DNA of 64,000 bases, taken from contig OZ024825.1 of NCBI GenBank assembly GCA_964016985.1, positions 38,129,557 to 38,193,556 of the forward strand, written 5' to 3'. This DNA comes from Anodontia alba. Taxonomy: Eukaryota > Mollusca > Bivalvia > Lucinida > Lucinidae. This document shows positions 1 to 10,089 of this stretch, piece by piece. Under the pieces are notes generated by a model that was not told the DNA's origin, did no database searches, and saw only the letters and a list, made by a program, of their open reading frames with translations. The position numbers were made by a program, and so were the translations under genes. How positions within the stretch are numbered: position 1 is the stretch's first letter; the number at the start of each line of letters is the position of its first letter.

Positions 1-75
1 ATCTGGACACCTTAAGGCCTTACTAAACTCTTGACTAAACTTGTCCTTACATTTGAAGAGTCACTCTGACTGCTC

Positions 76-143
76 GTTGGTTGGTTGGTTTGGAGTTTAA
101 TGGCCCAGTCAACATTATTTAGGTCATGTAAAGCTGGTCTGAC
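76..143 (-). repeat. SINE1 3' tail fragment
   Basis: The sequence GGCCCAGTCAACATTATTT with a GGTT-rich tail matches the 3' end of SINE1 (reference copy 32111-32412). The tRNA-like head is absent. Confidence 0.6.
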
Positions 144-272
144 TACTTGTTGATGAGTCTGAAAACAGCTGGATGAGTTGCAAACAGTGAAGACCCTGAT
201 CAGACATTGCATTCTGCAATGTCTGATCAGGGTCTACACTGTTTAATCAGGCCTATCCAAATACAGGGGTTA
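143..272 (-). repeat. Family J MITE, partial
   Basis: The central palindrome GCAAACAG...CTGTTT lies at 180-243. The flank GATGAGTCT-AAAACAGCTGGATGAG is the J side arm in reverse. Confidence 0.6.
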
Positions 273-369
273 ACAGGGGAATATGTAATCACAGGGTAGT
301 GCATAGCTATGGATGGGTGAGTATGAGGACTAAGTCAGTAAGAAGGTAGATATGTAGGCAGACATTCAA

Positions 370-572
370 TACAGAGCAGAACAGATATACTTTCAGGGGA
401 GGCAACTCAGTCAAGAAAAGGGGTCTACTCTAAAGGAAGAATTTGCTCCCCATGGGTGCAGATTCTTTCTGTTTTGAGCAGACCCTTTCAGAAGGGGTTT
501 GGTGTGCAGGAAAAGCAAACAGGAAGTCACAAATGGGTCTCCCTTGTAAAAAATAGTAGATAATTAACCAAG
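370..572. repeat. Family H palindromic MITE
   Basis: The arms AGGGGTCTACTC and GAGCAGACCCTTTCAGAAGG surround AGGAAGAATTTGCTCC and its inverted partner. The same pattern recurs at 5151, 6975, 8925, 16048 and 63756. The ends are diverged here. Confidence 0.65.
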
Positions 573-813
573 GCTGAGTTGTTTAAAACTTAACCAAGTT
601 GTTAGCTAACGTGATGTTAAACTTCTATCTTGAAATATGGCAAATACATAAATATTTTTTGCTGAAAAATATGAGAAGCTTTTGCATAGCAAAAGCTACT
701 CACATTTTTGCAGCAAAACTATCAATGTTTTTGAAAATACCTAAGCTACATCAGTTAATGAGTTTGTGATTAAGGAGCTTGTTACGCTAACAATACTTTG
801 AACAACTGGGCCC
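571..813. repeat. Family F palindromic MITE
   Basis: The centre pairs GAGAAGCTTTTGC with GCAAAAGCTACTCAC, and the right end is GAACAACTGGGCCC. The intact reference copy is 17588-17831. Confidence 0.75.
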
Positions 814-830
814 AGGTGTATAAAGTCCCC

Positions 831-1044
831 TTTACCCTTGTCCTGCTGAATAAATTAAGATGCCATGCCCACTTCTAATTTTCAGCCAATCAGATTACTT
901 GATACAGATTGTTACTATAAATTCACATAATTAATGGCAAACAGAGCAGATCCAGATCAGTTGGCTTCTTCAGAAGTCAACTGATCTGGATCTGCACTGT
1001 TTGCAAAAGCAGGGTATATCCAGGTTCAGCAGGATAAAGGTTAA
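831..1044. repeat. Family A MITE (piggyBac-like TTAA type)
   Basis: This 214 bp copy has the left tip (TTTA)CCCTTGTCCTGCTGAA and the right tip TTCAGCAGGATAAAGG-TTAA. The centre is the palindrome GCAGATCCAGATCAG with loop TTGGCTTC/GAAGTCAA. Opposed CCCT...AGGG ends at TTAA are the pattern of piggyBac-family insertions (established for the superfamily). No transposase is encoded. Confidence 0.85.
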
Positions 1045-1075
1045 GACTTGCTTATAAATATTCTTGATTTCGGAG

Positions 1076-1264
1076 CATAGCTCCAGATAAGGCCCTTTTT
1101 AAGCCCATAAGTATTGATATTTTTCTAACTTCTCCATGAAAAAAATATGTTGTGGTAGTCATCTGAAGCACCTCATCAAGACACTTCTAATGAGTACCCA
1201 TAACATATGTTTTTATAGAGAAATGAGAAAAATTTTACTGATACCCCTTTTATCTGGAGCTATG
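1076..1264. repeat. Family D palindromic MITE
   Basis: The ends are CATAGCTCCAGATAAGG and TTATCTGGAGCTATG. The centre is an imperfect GTAGTCATCTGAAGCACCTC palindrome. Confidence 0.85.
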
Positions 1265-1348
1265 GAGGGGGACAAGCTAAACTAACACATAAAACTTCAT
1301 GTTTTGTCTTACTATCCTTATGCAAATAACAGAAAGCAATGGAAAATA

Positions 1349-1478
1349 CTGATCTGGATCTGCACTGTTTGTTATTAAGTATGTGAATTTGTATCAACAA
1401 CCTGAGTCAAGAAATCTGATTGGCTGAACATTAGAAGTAGGTGTGGCATCTTAATTTATTCAGCATGGCAAGGGTTAA
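1349..1478. repeat. Family A MITE, right half only
   Basis: It starts in the centre (CTGATCTGGATCTGCACTG) and runs to CAGCATGGCAAGGGTTAA. The left arm is missing. Confidence 0.7.
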
Positions 1479-1604
1479 CAAAGGAAGCAGCTATGAAAAG
1501 CATATCTTCGGAATATGTAAATGGATCTAAACCTAATCTCCATAGTATTTAGGAGTGGCATTTTCTTAAACTATTTCTATATGTCTGTATATGTATGTCA
1601 TCAA

Positions 1605-1735
1605 AGAGAAAGTATGGCATGACATTTCATGTGAATTGTCTGCATAACAAAATGATTCACAGGAATATTTTCTTGAAAAAAAAATATTTTTTTTTAGAAA
1701 GTTGTTTCTGCTACTGCGACTGGTGTTTTAAGGGT
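1605..1735. repeat. Family B-like fragment
   Basis: It contains GACATTTCATGTGAATTGTC and a GTTTTAAGGGT end resembling the right end of B. It is heavily diverged. Confidence 0.35.
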
Positions 1736-1802
1736 CAAATTATTGCCTCATGATCTATGAATGTTTGCCTGCAATGGGTAACATATAAAAAAAAATATCT
1801 AC

Positions 1803-1847
1803 CTCTGCATTATAGAACTTGGTCTTCACATCTAGAGGTTTGAGAAC
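1803..1847 (-). CDS. TRAPPC13: TRAPPC13 exon 6 (45 nt)
   Basis: This small phase-0 exon encodes VLKPLDVKTKFYNAE, identical in pattern to the vertebrate sequence following FRKFFKFQ. The acceptor is TTTTTGTTTCAG and the donor GTAGAT. Too short for ORF finders, it was recognised by homology and phase. A family C element begins 16 nt upstream of the acceptor AG, so the branch point must lie in or at the edge of that element. The next exon was not found in 1-1800. Confidence 0.92.
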
Positions 1848-1865
1848 CTGAAACAAAAAGTCAAT

Positions 1866-2026
1866 TTAACACTTACCATGCTATAGGCTGATTCAGCAGA
1901 CGACAAAGTGGTGATATTTTTCTTAGTTTTCCTAGAAAACAGAATCTGACACTGTATGCAAATTGTCTCCTAAGGGTTTCAAAATGTTGTCTGCTGAAAA
2001 ATTTTACAAAGCATGCAAAAAGTTAA
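1866..2026. repeat. Family C MITE next to TRAPPC13 exon 6 acceptor
   Basis: TTAA-bounded, with inner ATTCAGCAGACGACAAAG and AATGTTGTCTGCTGAAAA arms and the second palindrome arm deleted (161 bp). Its TTAA at 1866-1869 is 16 nt from the exon 6 acceptor AG. Confidence 0.8.
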
Positions 2027-2782
2027 CAAAATATCACCATACTTACTCAAAATATGATGTAATTAACTGATCAACCTTTCAAAACTACATACCAGAAATA
2101 AATGCTTTGCTTACAGTGTAGACCATGATGGTTGATAATGATGATGATGATGATGATAATGATTTAAGCAGCAATGTCATAAAACCTATCTTCAGACATT
2201 TGCACCCAGCAAAGATTCAGATCAGCCTGGGCATAAGGGAGTCAGACCTGCCTCTTCACTGGGTGCATTTTGGATAGCTAAGGATTCAAATCTTCTTCAT
2301 GCTGACAAGGAAGACTCTGATCAGACTGCAGAAAATACACAGGCTGAACTGAGTCTTCAATGGGTGCACACATCAGAAGCTAGGTTTTTCCACAATGCAG
2401 TTCATTTGGAGTTTTAATGACATATCAACACTTTAGGATTATTTGTGTCAGAAAAGTTTGTTAGCATCAAGTACCACATAGTAGGTACCATATAATTATA
2501 CAGGCATGTGGTTGGTAAAAAAGAAAAGATGAGGAAGAAAAAGGTTTATGAAAGAAAGAATACTCCTTCTACTCAGCCCTTACCAGAATAGATAAGATAA
2601 CTGCCTCTAAATGCAAGGGTCGTCTCCAATGAAAACTGTGCCCCTGGGGTCACATCAAGGCAGAAACAGCCATTTCATCCATATATACATGTACCGTGCT
2701 TGAATTTCATTTTTTTAATGTTTCATTACCTTAACTGCTGATTTGTTTTTAACTTTGTCAAACATCCTTTGCGACCATGAAC
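2027..2782. other. Intron 5 sequence, mostly unassigned
   Basis: A (GAT)n run lies at 2128-2162. Weak palindromic scraps (TTCAGATCAGCCTG, GACTCTGATCAGACTGC) at 2200-2340 look like eroded MITE cores. I see nothing else. Confidence 0.4.
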
Positions 2783-2952
2783 TCCAAATTCAAAGATGAT
2801 GATGATTTGTTGTTTTACATTCCTTTAAACATTACTTTAAGTCATATCGAGACTTACGGTCATGAGCTGAATTCTGCCTCCAGTGGGATTTGAACCCAAA
2901 ACCTGGTGATCAAAAGCTGGGAGCGCTAACCACTCTGCCACTACGTTGCTTC
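2783..2952 (-). repeat. SINE3, tRNA-derived
   Basis: On the minus strand a box A-like TGGCAGAGTGGTTAGCGC (2923-2940) and a box B-like GGGTTCAAATCCC (2885-2897) lie at normal tRNA spacing. A unique body and a TTTACATCC-type tail follow. Copies lie at 41199, 59675 and 60175. Confidence 0.75.
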
Positions 2953-3107
2953 TCAAAGATGAAAGAATTCATTTGAGTAATATTCAGGGTTGAAATGGTT
3001 AAAGGTAGAACCAGTCTATTTCTTTGTCTTATCTGAACTTTTGCTTCATGCATATTAATAATCAAAATGTTGATACTATACTGAATATAAAAAAAAACAA
3101 CATGAAC

Positions 3108-3180
3108 CTGGAATTTGAAAAATTTCCTAAAGGCCATCTTTTCTCCTGCTTCTGTGGTATAGCTGACTGCACATACCAAA
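3108..3180 (-). CDS. TRAPPC13: TRAPPC13 exon 5
   Basis: This 73 nt exon completes the Ile codon and encodes [15 protein letters not shown] then AFRKFFKFQ, one of the most conserved parts of the family. The acceptor is ATTTCATTTCAG. The donor CAG/GTTCAT is weak (T at +3 and C at +4), but the phase and the perfect continuation into exon 6 support it. A J2 element starts about 38 bp upstream of the acceptor. A read-through frame into the intron is not evidence of a separate gene. Confidence 0.93.
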
Positions 3181-3218
3181 CTGAAATGAAATTGTAATTT
3201 TATTGTAATGCCATAATA

Positions 3219-3430
3219 TATGGTAAATGTCCTAAAAGTTCAAACACCAAATTTTCTGACAAAATGACATATGCAAACAGTGCAGACCCTGATCAGACTG
3301 CTCCTGAAGGAGGTCTGATCAGGGTCTACACTGTTTGCCATTCCACTAAGTATTTTAAGAAACAACTGCATAAAAAGCAGGCCAAAATAGTATGAAATAA
3401 AGTGTTCAAATCTTTAGGACATTTACTGTA
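3219..3430. repeat. Family J2 MITE
   Basis: The termini are TATGGTAAATGTCCTAAA and TTTAGGACATTTACTGTA. The centre is GCAAACAGTGCAGACCCTGA with loop ACTGCTCC/GGAGGT. It lies just upstream of TRAPPC13 exon 5. Confidence 0.85.
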
Positions 3431-3438
3431 AAACATAG

Positions 3439-3645
3439 TACCATATTTACCCTAAGCATTTAGATAGACACACATGAGCAAACAACTGACTCAGATCTAT
3501 GGCCTGCAGCATCTGATCTTGGTTTACACTGACACTCAACCAGCAGATTTTAGGTATACCAACTGGTAGCAGAATGGACTCATTCAAATTTTAGGACATG
3601 TATGGTAAATAGTTAAAGTGTCCATATGTTCTGGGTAATAATGCA
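3439..3645. repeat. Family J MITE, diverged
   Basis: The left end is TACCATATTTACCCTAAG; the right side is TTAGGACATGTATGGTAAA. The inner palindrome is eroded. Confidence 0.65.
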
Positions 3646-3660
3646 TACTGGAAAGGCAAC

Positions 3661-4198
3661 TTGACCCTGGTCCTGCTGAACCCAGATATGCCCTGCCTTT
3701 GCAAACAGTATAGATCCAGATCAGTTGGCTTCTTAAGAAGCCAACTTTTGTTTGTTTGTTTGTTTGTTTGATTTGGGTTTAACGTCGCTTTCAACAATCT
3801 TTCAGTCATATTGCGATGGTGTCTGGATGTGGCAAGGAGCTCAATGTTCAGTTTTAGAGTGCTGCTCAATGAAATATCATGCCCAAGACACTTTGACATT
3901 GAGCTGACCAGTTCTAGCTCTACTTTCTTAATGCTGAGCGTCAAGCGAAAGAGCAGCTAGTATCATTTTTAAAGTCTTTGGTATGACCCGGCCTGGGATC
4001 AAACCTGCAACCTCCCAGTCACAAAGTGGACACTCTACCACTGAGCCACTGTGCCAGTAAGAAGCAAACTGACCTGGATCTACACTATTTGTCATTCAGT
4101 ATGTGAATTTGTATCAACAACCTTATTCAGGTAATTTGATTGATTAACAATTAGAAGTGGGCTTGGCATCTTAATTTATTCAGCATGGCAAGGGTTAC
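3661..4198. repeat. Family A MITE split by SINE2
   Basis: The left half (3661-3746) and right half (4059-4198) form one A element. Its palindrome centre was interrupted by SINE2 at 3747-4058. Confidence 0.85.
3747..4058 (-). repeat. SINE2, full-length tRNA-derived element
   Basis: On the minus strand TGGCTCAGTGGTAGAGTG (box A) and GGTTTGATCCC (box B) head the element. It ends in GTTGAAAGCGACGTTAAACC and a (CAAA)n tail. A 12 bp target duplication, AAGAAGCCAACT/AAGAAGCAAACT, flanks it at 3735-3746 and 4059-4070. Confidence 0.9.
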
Positions 4199-4387
4199 TG
4201 CATGTGAACACTTTAAGCCCAGATCATCTATGCACTCTGATCAGGACTTCAGATATGGGGCCTTGCCTGTTTGCCTACAGATACACTCCATACTGTACGC
4301 CAAAGTAACAGAACAAACAATGTCCCGAACAAACCATGCTGCAGTCTGATCAGGGTGCTCTGTGTTTGTCAATATATTCTCTATCTA

Positions 4388-4576
4388 TTAACCCTAAATT
4401 AAGATGCCACACCCACTTCTAATTATTAGCCAATCAAATAAATTGATCCAGGTTGTTGATACAAATTCACATACTTAATGACAAACAGTGTAGATCCAGA
4501 TCAGTTAGCTTCTTCATCTGGATCCACACTGTTTGCAAAGGCAGGTCATATCGGGGACCAGCAGGACCAGGGTTAA
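4388..4576. repeat. Family A MITE
   Basis: The left end is TTAACCCT-AAATTAAGATGCC and the right end CAGCAGGACCAGGGTTAA. The palindrome loop is shortened. Confidence 0.85.
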
Positions 4577-4714
4577 GACTATTATATTCTGTAAGTAGGT
4601 AATGAAGGTTGTGTTGAAACTGGGCAAATGGACAGGCTATTCTGTGCCTTCCTTAACTGCATATGGCATTAAGGCATGTGTTTCAAATAATGACTTTTAA
4701 TTACCATAAATGAA

Positions 4715-4883
4715 CAGAAAGACATGCCTGAACAAAAGGATAGATCCATATCAAACTCTTCCTAAAGAGGCAGTATGATCAGAAGTTGTACTGTTTGTCA
4801 TTCATTCAGCACTTTTTAGAAACATCACCAGTTAGTCATTTTCATTTGTTCCAATTTTAGGATAAACATAATGATAAGTTAAG
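4715..4883. repeat. Degenerate J-like MITE
   Basis: The order AGATCCATATCA, GACTGTTTGTCATTC, TTTTTAGAAACATCACCAG and AATTTTAGGATAAACAT follows J, with many changes. Confidence 0.45.
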
Positions 4884-4899
4884 GGGCCAGGAAACATCA

Positions 4900-5145
4900 G
4901 GGCCCAGTTGTTCAAAGTGTCATCAGCGTAACGAGCTCATCAGTGGTCAAAAATGTTAACTGTTCTAGTAAGTACAATATCTAATTCACAGTATTTTTGC
5001 TGAAAAAATGTGAGTAGCTTTTGCAAATGCAAAAGCTACTCACATTTTTTTCAGCAAAAATATTAGCCTATATGCCATATTTGATGATCAAAGATTTAAT
5101 GATAAGTTAACTAAAGACATCCTTAGTTTTGAACAAATTGGCCCC
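4900..5145. repeat. Family F palindromic MITE
   Basis: The ends are GGGCCCAGTTGTTCAAAG and TTTTGAACAAATTGGCCC. The centre pairs GTGAGTAGCTTTTGC with its inverse. Confidence 0.85.
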
Positions 5146-5150
5146 GATGC

Positions 5151-5735
5151 TTTTTCCTTCATTTTTGACAAAAGAGACAACATTTGTGACTTCCTGTTTG
5201 TTCTCCTGCACCCAAAGCCCCTTCTAAAAATTCTAAAAGGAAATAAAATGTGAAACAATAATACCCTGCCATTATCATGTTGTGGGCAGATAACTCTGTC
5301 AAAAATTGACGAAATTTGCCCATGAGCAATCTGTAAGCAGATCCCCACAATATCATTGCACATATGGAATTTGGTGAAAATCCATTGAGATTTACTCAAG
5401 TTATTGTCTTGAAAGTAAAACACAGATGTACTGCAGGCAGATAACTGTGTCAAAAATGGACAATTTGCTCATTAGCAATCTTAAAGTAGATCTCCACAAT
5501 ATCAATGCAATGCACATACCAAGTTTGGTGAAAATCTATTGATATTTACTAAAGTTATTGTCCAGAAATGAAAATACAGACATGTTGCTGGCAGATAACT
5601 CTGTCAAAAATTGACGAAATTTGAGTTTGAGCACATTCTTTCCTTTTAGAGTAGACCCCTTTTCAGAAGGGAGACAAATCAGTTTTGACAGTTGCCTCCC
5701 TTGAAAGTGTATCTATTCCACTTTAGTGCAAACAG
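5151..5735. repeat. Family H element with inserted ~155 bp tandem array
   Basis: The H arms at about 5151-5215 (GACAAAAGAGACAAC...CCCCTTCT) and 5630-5735 flank three ~155 bp units built on GTGGGCAGATAACTCTGTCA and TTTGGTGAAAATCCATTGAG. The array resembles the one at 11330-12170 in reverse. Confidence 0.7.
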
Positions 5736-5809
5736 CTAAAATCTAATCAGGCTGGACCTTCACTGCTGACATGAGGGCAAGTGCTGGTTTTTCAACAGCG
5801 GGATTTATT

Positions 5810-5985
5810 TGTTAATCTTTCAGTAAATTCAGCAAACATCAAAAGGAGACAATCAGCATGCATGAAATGTTTGAACCCCATTTTCTGCAACAAAAGAAAA
5901 CAACAAATAAATAAAAAAAAAAAATAAAAATACTTCAAAATGTCGTCTGCTGATTTTTTTATCCAGCATGCCAAGTGTTTGGCTG
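5810..5985. repeat. Family C MITE, eroded
   Basis: AATTCAGCAAACATC, GCATGAAATGTTTGAACCCC and TGTCGTCTGCTGATTTTTTT are C arms. Confidence 0.6.
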
Positions 5986-6387
5986 AAAAAATGCCACTCC
6001 TGGACCTCTTACACTAGACACTTGATTTAGTGATCCTATGAAAACAGTCAAGCCTGCAAATAAAGTAATGAAGTTACTTCAGAAATGAATGTGGAGGGGA
6101 CATAGTGAATGGAATAAATTTAGCTAGCGAGATATTTTGTACTGTCATACAGTCAGAAATATCCTTCAGACTGATTCTCACGTTATTACATCTGATTCTG
6201 ATGAACCGTGCATACAAATGAAGCAAGAACCAGACTACGTAATGGTTACATTTACATAATACTACTATGACACCTCTAATGAACAAGAAGATGACTGATT
6301 TTCTGTGCTTTGCCTCCCTTGGGCCTCAGACTGAATGATGGGTCCTTACTCAATCTATTTTTGACTATTGCTGTCTCTGGTTGGGCC
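5986..6387. other. Unassigned sequence
   Basis: About 400 bp with no recognised gene or repeat. Stops occur in all frames I read. Confidence 0.4.
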
Positions 6388-6591
6388 ATACAGTAGGTCT
6401 AGATAAGAGTATAAGAGTGGGTATCAGGTAAATATTTTTCTTATTTCTCCATGAAAACATATGTTGTGGGTACTCATTAGAAGTGCCTCGCTGAGGCACT
6501 TCTAATGAGTACCCACAATGTATGTTTTTGAGGAGAAATAAGAAAAATATCAATATTTTTGTACTCAAAAAGCATCTAATCAAGAGCTATG
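6388..6591. repeat. Family D palindromic MITE
   Basis: The centre is GGTACTCATTAGAAGTGCC TCGCTGA plus its exact inverse. The ends TAGGTCTAGATAAG and AAGAGCTATG are diverged. Confidence 0.85.
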
Positions 6592-6639
6592 GGCTGGGCC
6601 CATAGGAGTCCAACATGTGGTTTTCTTTTGCTCTAGTTT

Positions 6640-6965
6640 CAGATACTGACTGAGTCCTCTACTTGTTTCGTTGCAGTTTTGTGAATACAGTTTTTGACTT
6701 ACAGAGTGGAAACGAGTACATGGCAGAAATGGCTATATTCAATGTTCAAAGGGCAATAACTCCTCCAGTGTTATGGTTCATGTGCTCTGCACATCGTCTC
6801 ATAGTTCTTTACATTTGTGTGAAGTTTGGTGAAAATATCTCTGACCATATCAGACTTATGGAGTGGACACAAATGATGGAAGTGCGGACGGACGGACAGA
6901 CAGACAGACAATCAAAATTTCAGACAGTATAACATAATTTTTATAACACCACTTTTTGGGGTGGA
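6640..6965 (+). mobile_element. Pearl-like element, single unit
   Basis: One unit ends in GCGGACGGACGGACAGACAG and then a short hairpin CCACTTTTTGGGGTGG. This unit, microsatellite and hairpin order matches oyster pearl (Helentron-type non-autonomous) elements. Confidence 0.55.
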
Positions 6966-6974
6966 GCATAAAAA

Positions 6975-7110
6975 GCAGTCTACTCTAAAAGGAAAAAAAA
7001 AATTGCTTCCAAGAAATTCTTTCCTTTTAGAGCAGACCCCTTTTCAGAAGAGAGCTAGACCACCTTTGGCACAGTTGCCTTTCCTTAAAGTGTATCTATT
7101 CCCCTTAAAT
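6975..7110. repeat. Family H MITE, partial
   Basis: GTCTACTCTAAAAGGAAA, CTTTCCTTTTAGAGCAGACC and the end GTGTATCTATTCCCCTTAA are H parts. Confidence 0.65.
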
Positions 7111-7142
7111 GATGTAACCCCTTAAATGATGTAACACATCTG

Positions 7143-7339
7143 ATAACCCTTTCATTCCTGAGTTTCCACTTTTGAGTGTGGACAAGTGAACTCTTGCAAA
7201 CAGGAGTGTGAGCCAAATATCAAGAATAGAATGACAAACAGAGTAGATCCAGATGAAATGGCTCATTATGAGCCATTTCATCTGGATCTACACTGTTTGC
7301 AAAATTATATGTGTTGATCTGCAGTGCTCGAAGGGTTAA
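7143..7339. repeat. Family K MITE (TTAA type)
   Basis: The ends are ATAACCCTTTCATTCCTG and GCTCGAAGGGTTAA. The central palindrome ACAAACAG...CTGTTTGC carries the loop ATGGCTCATTATGAGCCAT. Confidence 0.75.
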
Positions 7340-7437
7340 ATAGAATAATGAACCTAATTACTGTCTGCGGCATAATGAAAATATCTGTCATTTTAGAGTG
7401 ATAAGAAAGAAGTCTTTTTTTTTCTTCTTCTTTTTTT

Positions 7438-7651
7438 TCAACCCTTAAAGCGCCAATCACAACCAGCAGATGACATTTTGAAATATTTCTATTTTTATTT
7501 TTTAAAGAAAATAATTCTTGACATTTAATGTGAATTGTCTGCTTGGCAGACAATTCACATAAAATGCCAAGGCTTATTTTCTCTGAAAAATAAAAAAGAA
7601 AAATTTTGAATGTTGTCTGCTACAAATTTTGCTTGGTGCTTTAAGAATTAA
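7438..7651. repeat. Family B MITE (TTAA type)
   Basis: The ends are AACCCTTAAAGCGCC and GGTGCTTTAAGAATTAA. The centre TGTGAATTGTCTGC/GCAGACAATTCACA is perfect. Confidence 0.85.
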
Positions 7652-7864
7652 TCAAACAATCACACTCCATCTGAGAGATTTTTGTATCATTATAAAACAT
7701 CTCTGGGAATATGTAAAAAATGTCTGGAAACTGGCTTATTGTAATGAAGGCAACCTTTTTGCTCTTTCAACACTTGGGTAATTTCACAAACTGCAAACAA
7801 CACATACTTACACACACACATTTTTTTGCTGTTTTGACATCACTATTTTATACTTTTTGCTTAC

Positions 7865-8514
7865 CATATTTGACCTAACTACTACAAATACCTTTATAAG
7901 CACAAGGTCAAGCAGTTTTGTAGTCTTCAGATTACAGCTCTGTATTTAAAATATTAACCTGCTTCTTTATAAAAGCATGGGTTGTCAGTACCCATCTGAA
8001 TTGTCTTGACAAGTCAAGGCAATTCAAATGAGTACCAACAACATATACTTTTATAAAGACAATCAGAAAAAATATTGCACAAGCATCATTAATTACTCCC
8101 CTCGTGAAGTCCTCTTCTGATTGATTGTTTTGGGGTTTAATGACACGTCAACCCTTGTGGGTCATTTTGTGTCATCTCCCAGAGAAAGGGAGAAGAGAGA
8201 TAGAAAAGATAGTAGAAGAGATGAAAGAAAGGGATATGAGAGAAGGAGGAAAATGAATGAAAGTGAAGAAGTTAAAACATTCCCCCTCTACCTGCACCTG
8301 CTGCAATGGTAGCAGGCCTTGCCCAACTGGGAGCCAATATCAGTTGGATGCCCCAATGACGCAAGATACACGACACCTTTGCCTCATCCAACCACCCTCT
8401 CCTTTGCTGATCTTTCTCTGAAGTATGCCTTTATTAGGAGGATATTTCACTACATGTTTTTCCAATATTTTTGTAAAACCTAAGTGCACAGAGCAGTAAT
8501 TAGGGTGAATACAC
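7865..8514. repeat. Family G palindromic MITE split by SINE4-like element
   Basis: The centre GAATTGTCTTGACAAGTCAA and the outer CTTATAAGCACAAGGTCAAGC match 9256-9563 and 52080-52425. About 290 bp are inserted at 8117-8410. Confidence 0.75.
8117..8410 (-). repeat. SINE4-like element
   Basis: The TTTGGGGTTTAATGACACGT end and the purine-rich body recur at 9612, 45483 and 45793. No clear A or B box was found, so the SINE class is only a guess. Confidence 0.45.
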
Positions 8515-8635
8515 TCTTTATTATTATGAGCTTGTATTATGTTCTTGTTTAACAGTTTACTCCGAAGAAACAATTTTAACTGTAATTGCAAAAATCTTTC
8601 TTTTGTCTTGTGTATTTCTGCTTTCAATGCTCATA

Positions 8636-8680
8636 GGCCCAATTGTTCAAAACCCATCAACTTAACAATATTGTATAATT
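8636..8680. repeat. Family F end fragment
   Basis: GGCCCAATTGTTCAAAACCC is the left end of F. It is cut by the A element that follows. Confidence 0.6.
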
Positions 8681-8891
8681 AACCCTAGTCCTGCTGAACC
8701 CGGATATGTCCTACCTTTGCAAACAGTGTAGATCCAGATCAGTTGGCTTCTGAAGAAGCCAACTGATCTGGATCTGCACTGTTTGCCATTAAGTATGTGA
8801 ATTTATATCAAGCATCTGAATCAAGTAATTTTGATTGGTGAAAATTGGAAATGGGAGTGGCATCTTAATTTATTCAGCATGACAAGGTTTA
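8679..8891. repeat. Family A MITE, intact palindrome
   Basis: It runs from TTAACCCTAGTCCTGCTGAA to CAGCATGACAAGGTTTA (213 bp). The central GATCCAGATCAGTTGGCTTC is exactly inverted. Confidence 0.9.
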
Positions 8892-8924
8892 GTATGATTT
8901 TAATATATTGAAGCACAAAAATTT

Positions 8925-9160
8925 TAAGGAAACTGGATACGCTTGGTAGATCTTGAGCAATTTTTAACAAGGGAGACAACTCTTTTGACTTCATGTTTGC
9001 ATTCCTGCACACTAAGACCCCTTCTGAGAAGGGATCTACCCTAAAAGGAATGAATTTGCTCCAAAGGACATTGGAAGCAAAATCTTTCCTTTTCGTGTTG
9101 ACCCCTTTTCAGAAGGGAACAAAACCAATTTGGACAGAGTTGCCTCACCTGAGATTCCCC
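8925..9160. repeat. Family H MITE
   Basis: The left end is TTAAGGAAACTGGATACGC. The arms GATCTACCCTAAAAGG and CCTTTTCGTGTTGACCCC flank the centre. Confidence 0.75.
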
Positions 9161-9165
9161 ATAAA

Positions 9166-9256
9166 TGCCATTTCCTTAGAAAAATTGTGAGTAGTTTTCA
9201 TAAGCATTAAGGTACTCATATTTTTTTTCATGAAAAAATATCAGTGTACCGTATTA
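9166..9256. repeat. Family F centre fragment
   Basis: GTGAGTAGTTTTCATAAG and its partner GGTACTCATATTTTTTTTC resemble the F stem. Confidence 0.4.
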
Positions 9257-9563
9257 GCTCTAATTACCAAGCTGTGCGCTTAGGGATTTTTTTTTTTTTT
9301 TTTTAAATCAGTGAAAATATGTATGAAAATATCCATCTGACAAGGACACTTCATGAGGACTTCATGAGGTGCATAATTTTTTTTATAAAAGCCAATGTTG
9401 TTGGTACTCATTTGAATTGCCTCAACTTGTTGAGGCAATTCAAATGAGTACCAATAACATATGCTTTTATAAAGTAGATGAAAGTACATGGCTGTAATCT
9501 GAAGACCAAGAAATTGCTTGACTGTGAGCTTATAGGGGGGTAGTGGGGTAATTAGGTCAAATT
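9256..9563. repeat. Family G palindromic MITE
   Basis: The centre is GGTACTCATTTGAATTGCCT CAACTTG and its inverse. The ends are TAATTACCAAGCTGTGCGC and GGGGTAATTAGGTCAAA. Confidence 0.8.
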
Positions 9564-9611
9564 AGGATATTTTAAAATTTCACATAATATATAAAATGAT
9601 TTTAATATGGG

Positions 9612-9780
9612 ATGTGACTGTCCTGTCAACAATATTTTTTGTCATGTCAAGCCATCTCCCAGTGTCAGGGAAAAAGAAAAGTACAATGGAGTAGATAAGA
9701 AAAATCCCCCAAACCATGAACTTGCTTTAAGCAAGGCAAGAACCTTTCTGTGAAAAGCCAATAATGGCAGTGCCCTCAGT
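9612..9780 (-). repeat. SINE4-like element, partial
   Basis: TGTCAACAATATTTTTTGTC and CATCTCCCAGTGTCAGGG correspond to 8117-8200. Confidence 0.4.
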
Positions 9781-9848
9781 CAAAGGATGCATATCCTTAG
9801 CCCCATTACTATGACTTGATAATGACTTGAGTGAACAAGTTTGATATG

Positions 9849-10062
9849 TTAACCCTTGTCATGCTGAATAAATTAAGATGCCACACCTACTTCTAATTTT
9901 CAGCCAATCAAATTCCATGATCCAGATTCTTTATATAAATTCGCATACTTAATGGCAAACAGTGCAGATCCAGATCAGTTGGCTTCTTCAGAAGCCAACT
10001 GATCTGGATCTACACTGTTCACAAATGCAGGGTATATCCAGGTTCAGCAGGACTAGGGTTAA
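9849..10062. repeat. Family A MITE, intact
   Basis: It runs from TTAACCCTTGTCATGCTGAA to TTCAGCAGGACTAGGGTTAA (214 bp). An F end fragment (GTTTTGAACAACTGGTCCC) follows at 10063-10088. Confidence 0.9.
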
Positions 10063-10089
10063 AAAAGTTTTGAACAACTGGTCCCTGGC

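Noticed and set aside
178..245. CRISPR-like array of regularly spaced palindromes
   Set aside because: The palindromes are dispersed MITE cores with variable spacing in a eukaryotic intron; there is no repeat-spacer array.
2885..2940. Possible true tRNA genes, here and in SINE1 or SINE2 heads
   Set aside because: Box A and B are present but no full cloverleaf is seen; they are heads of repeated SINEs.
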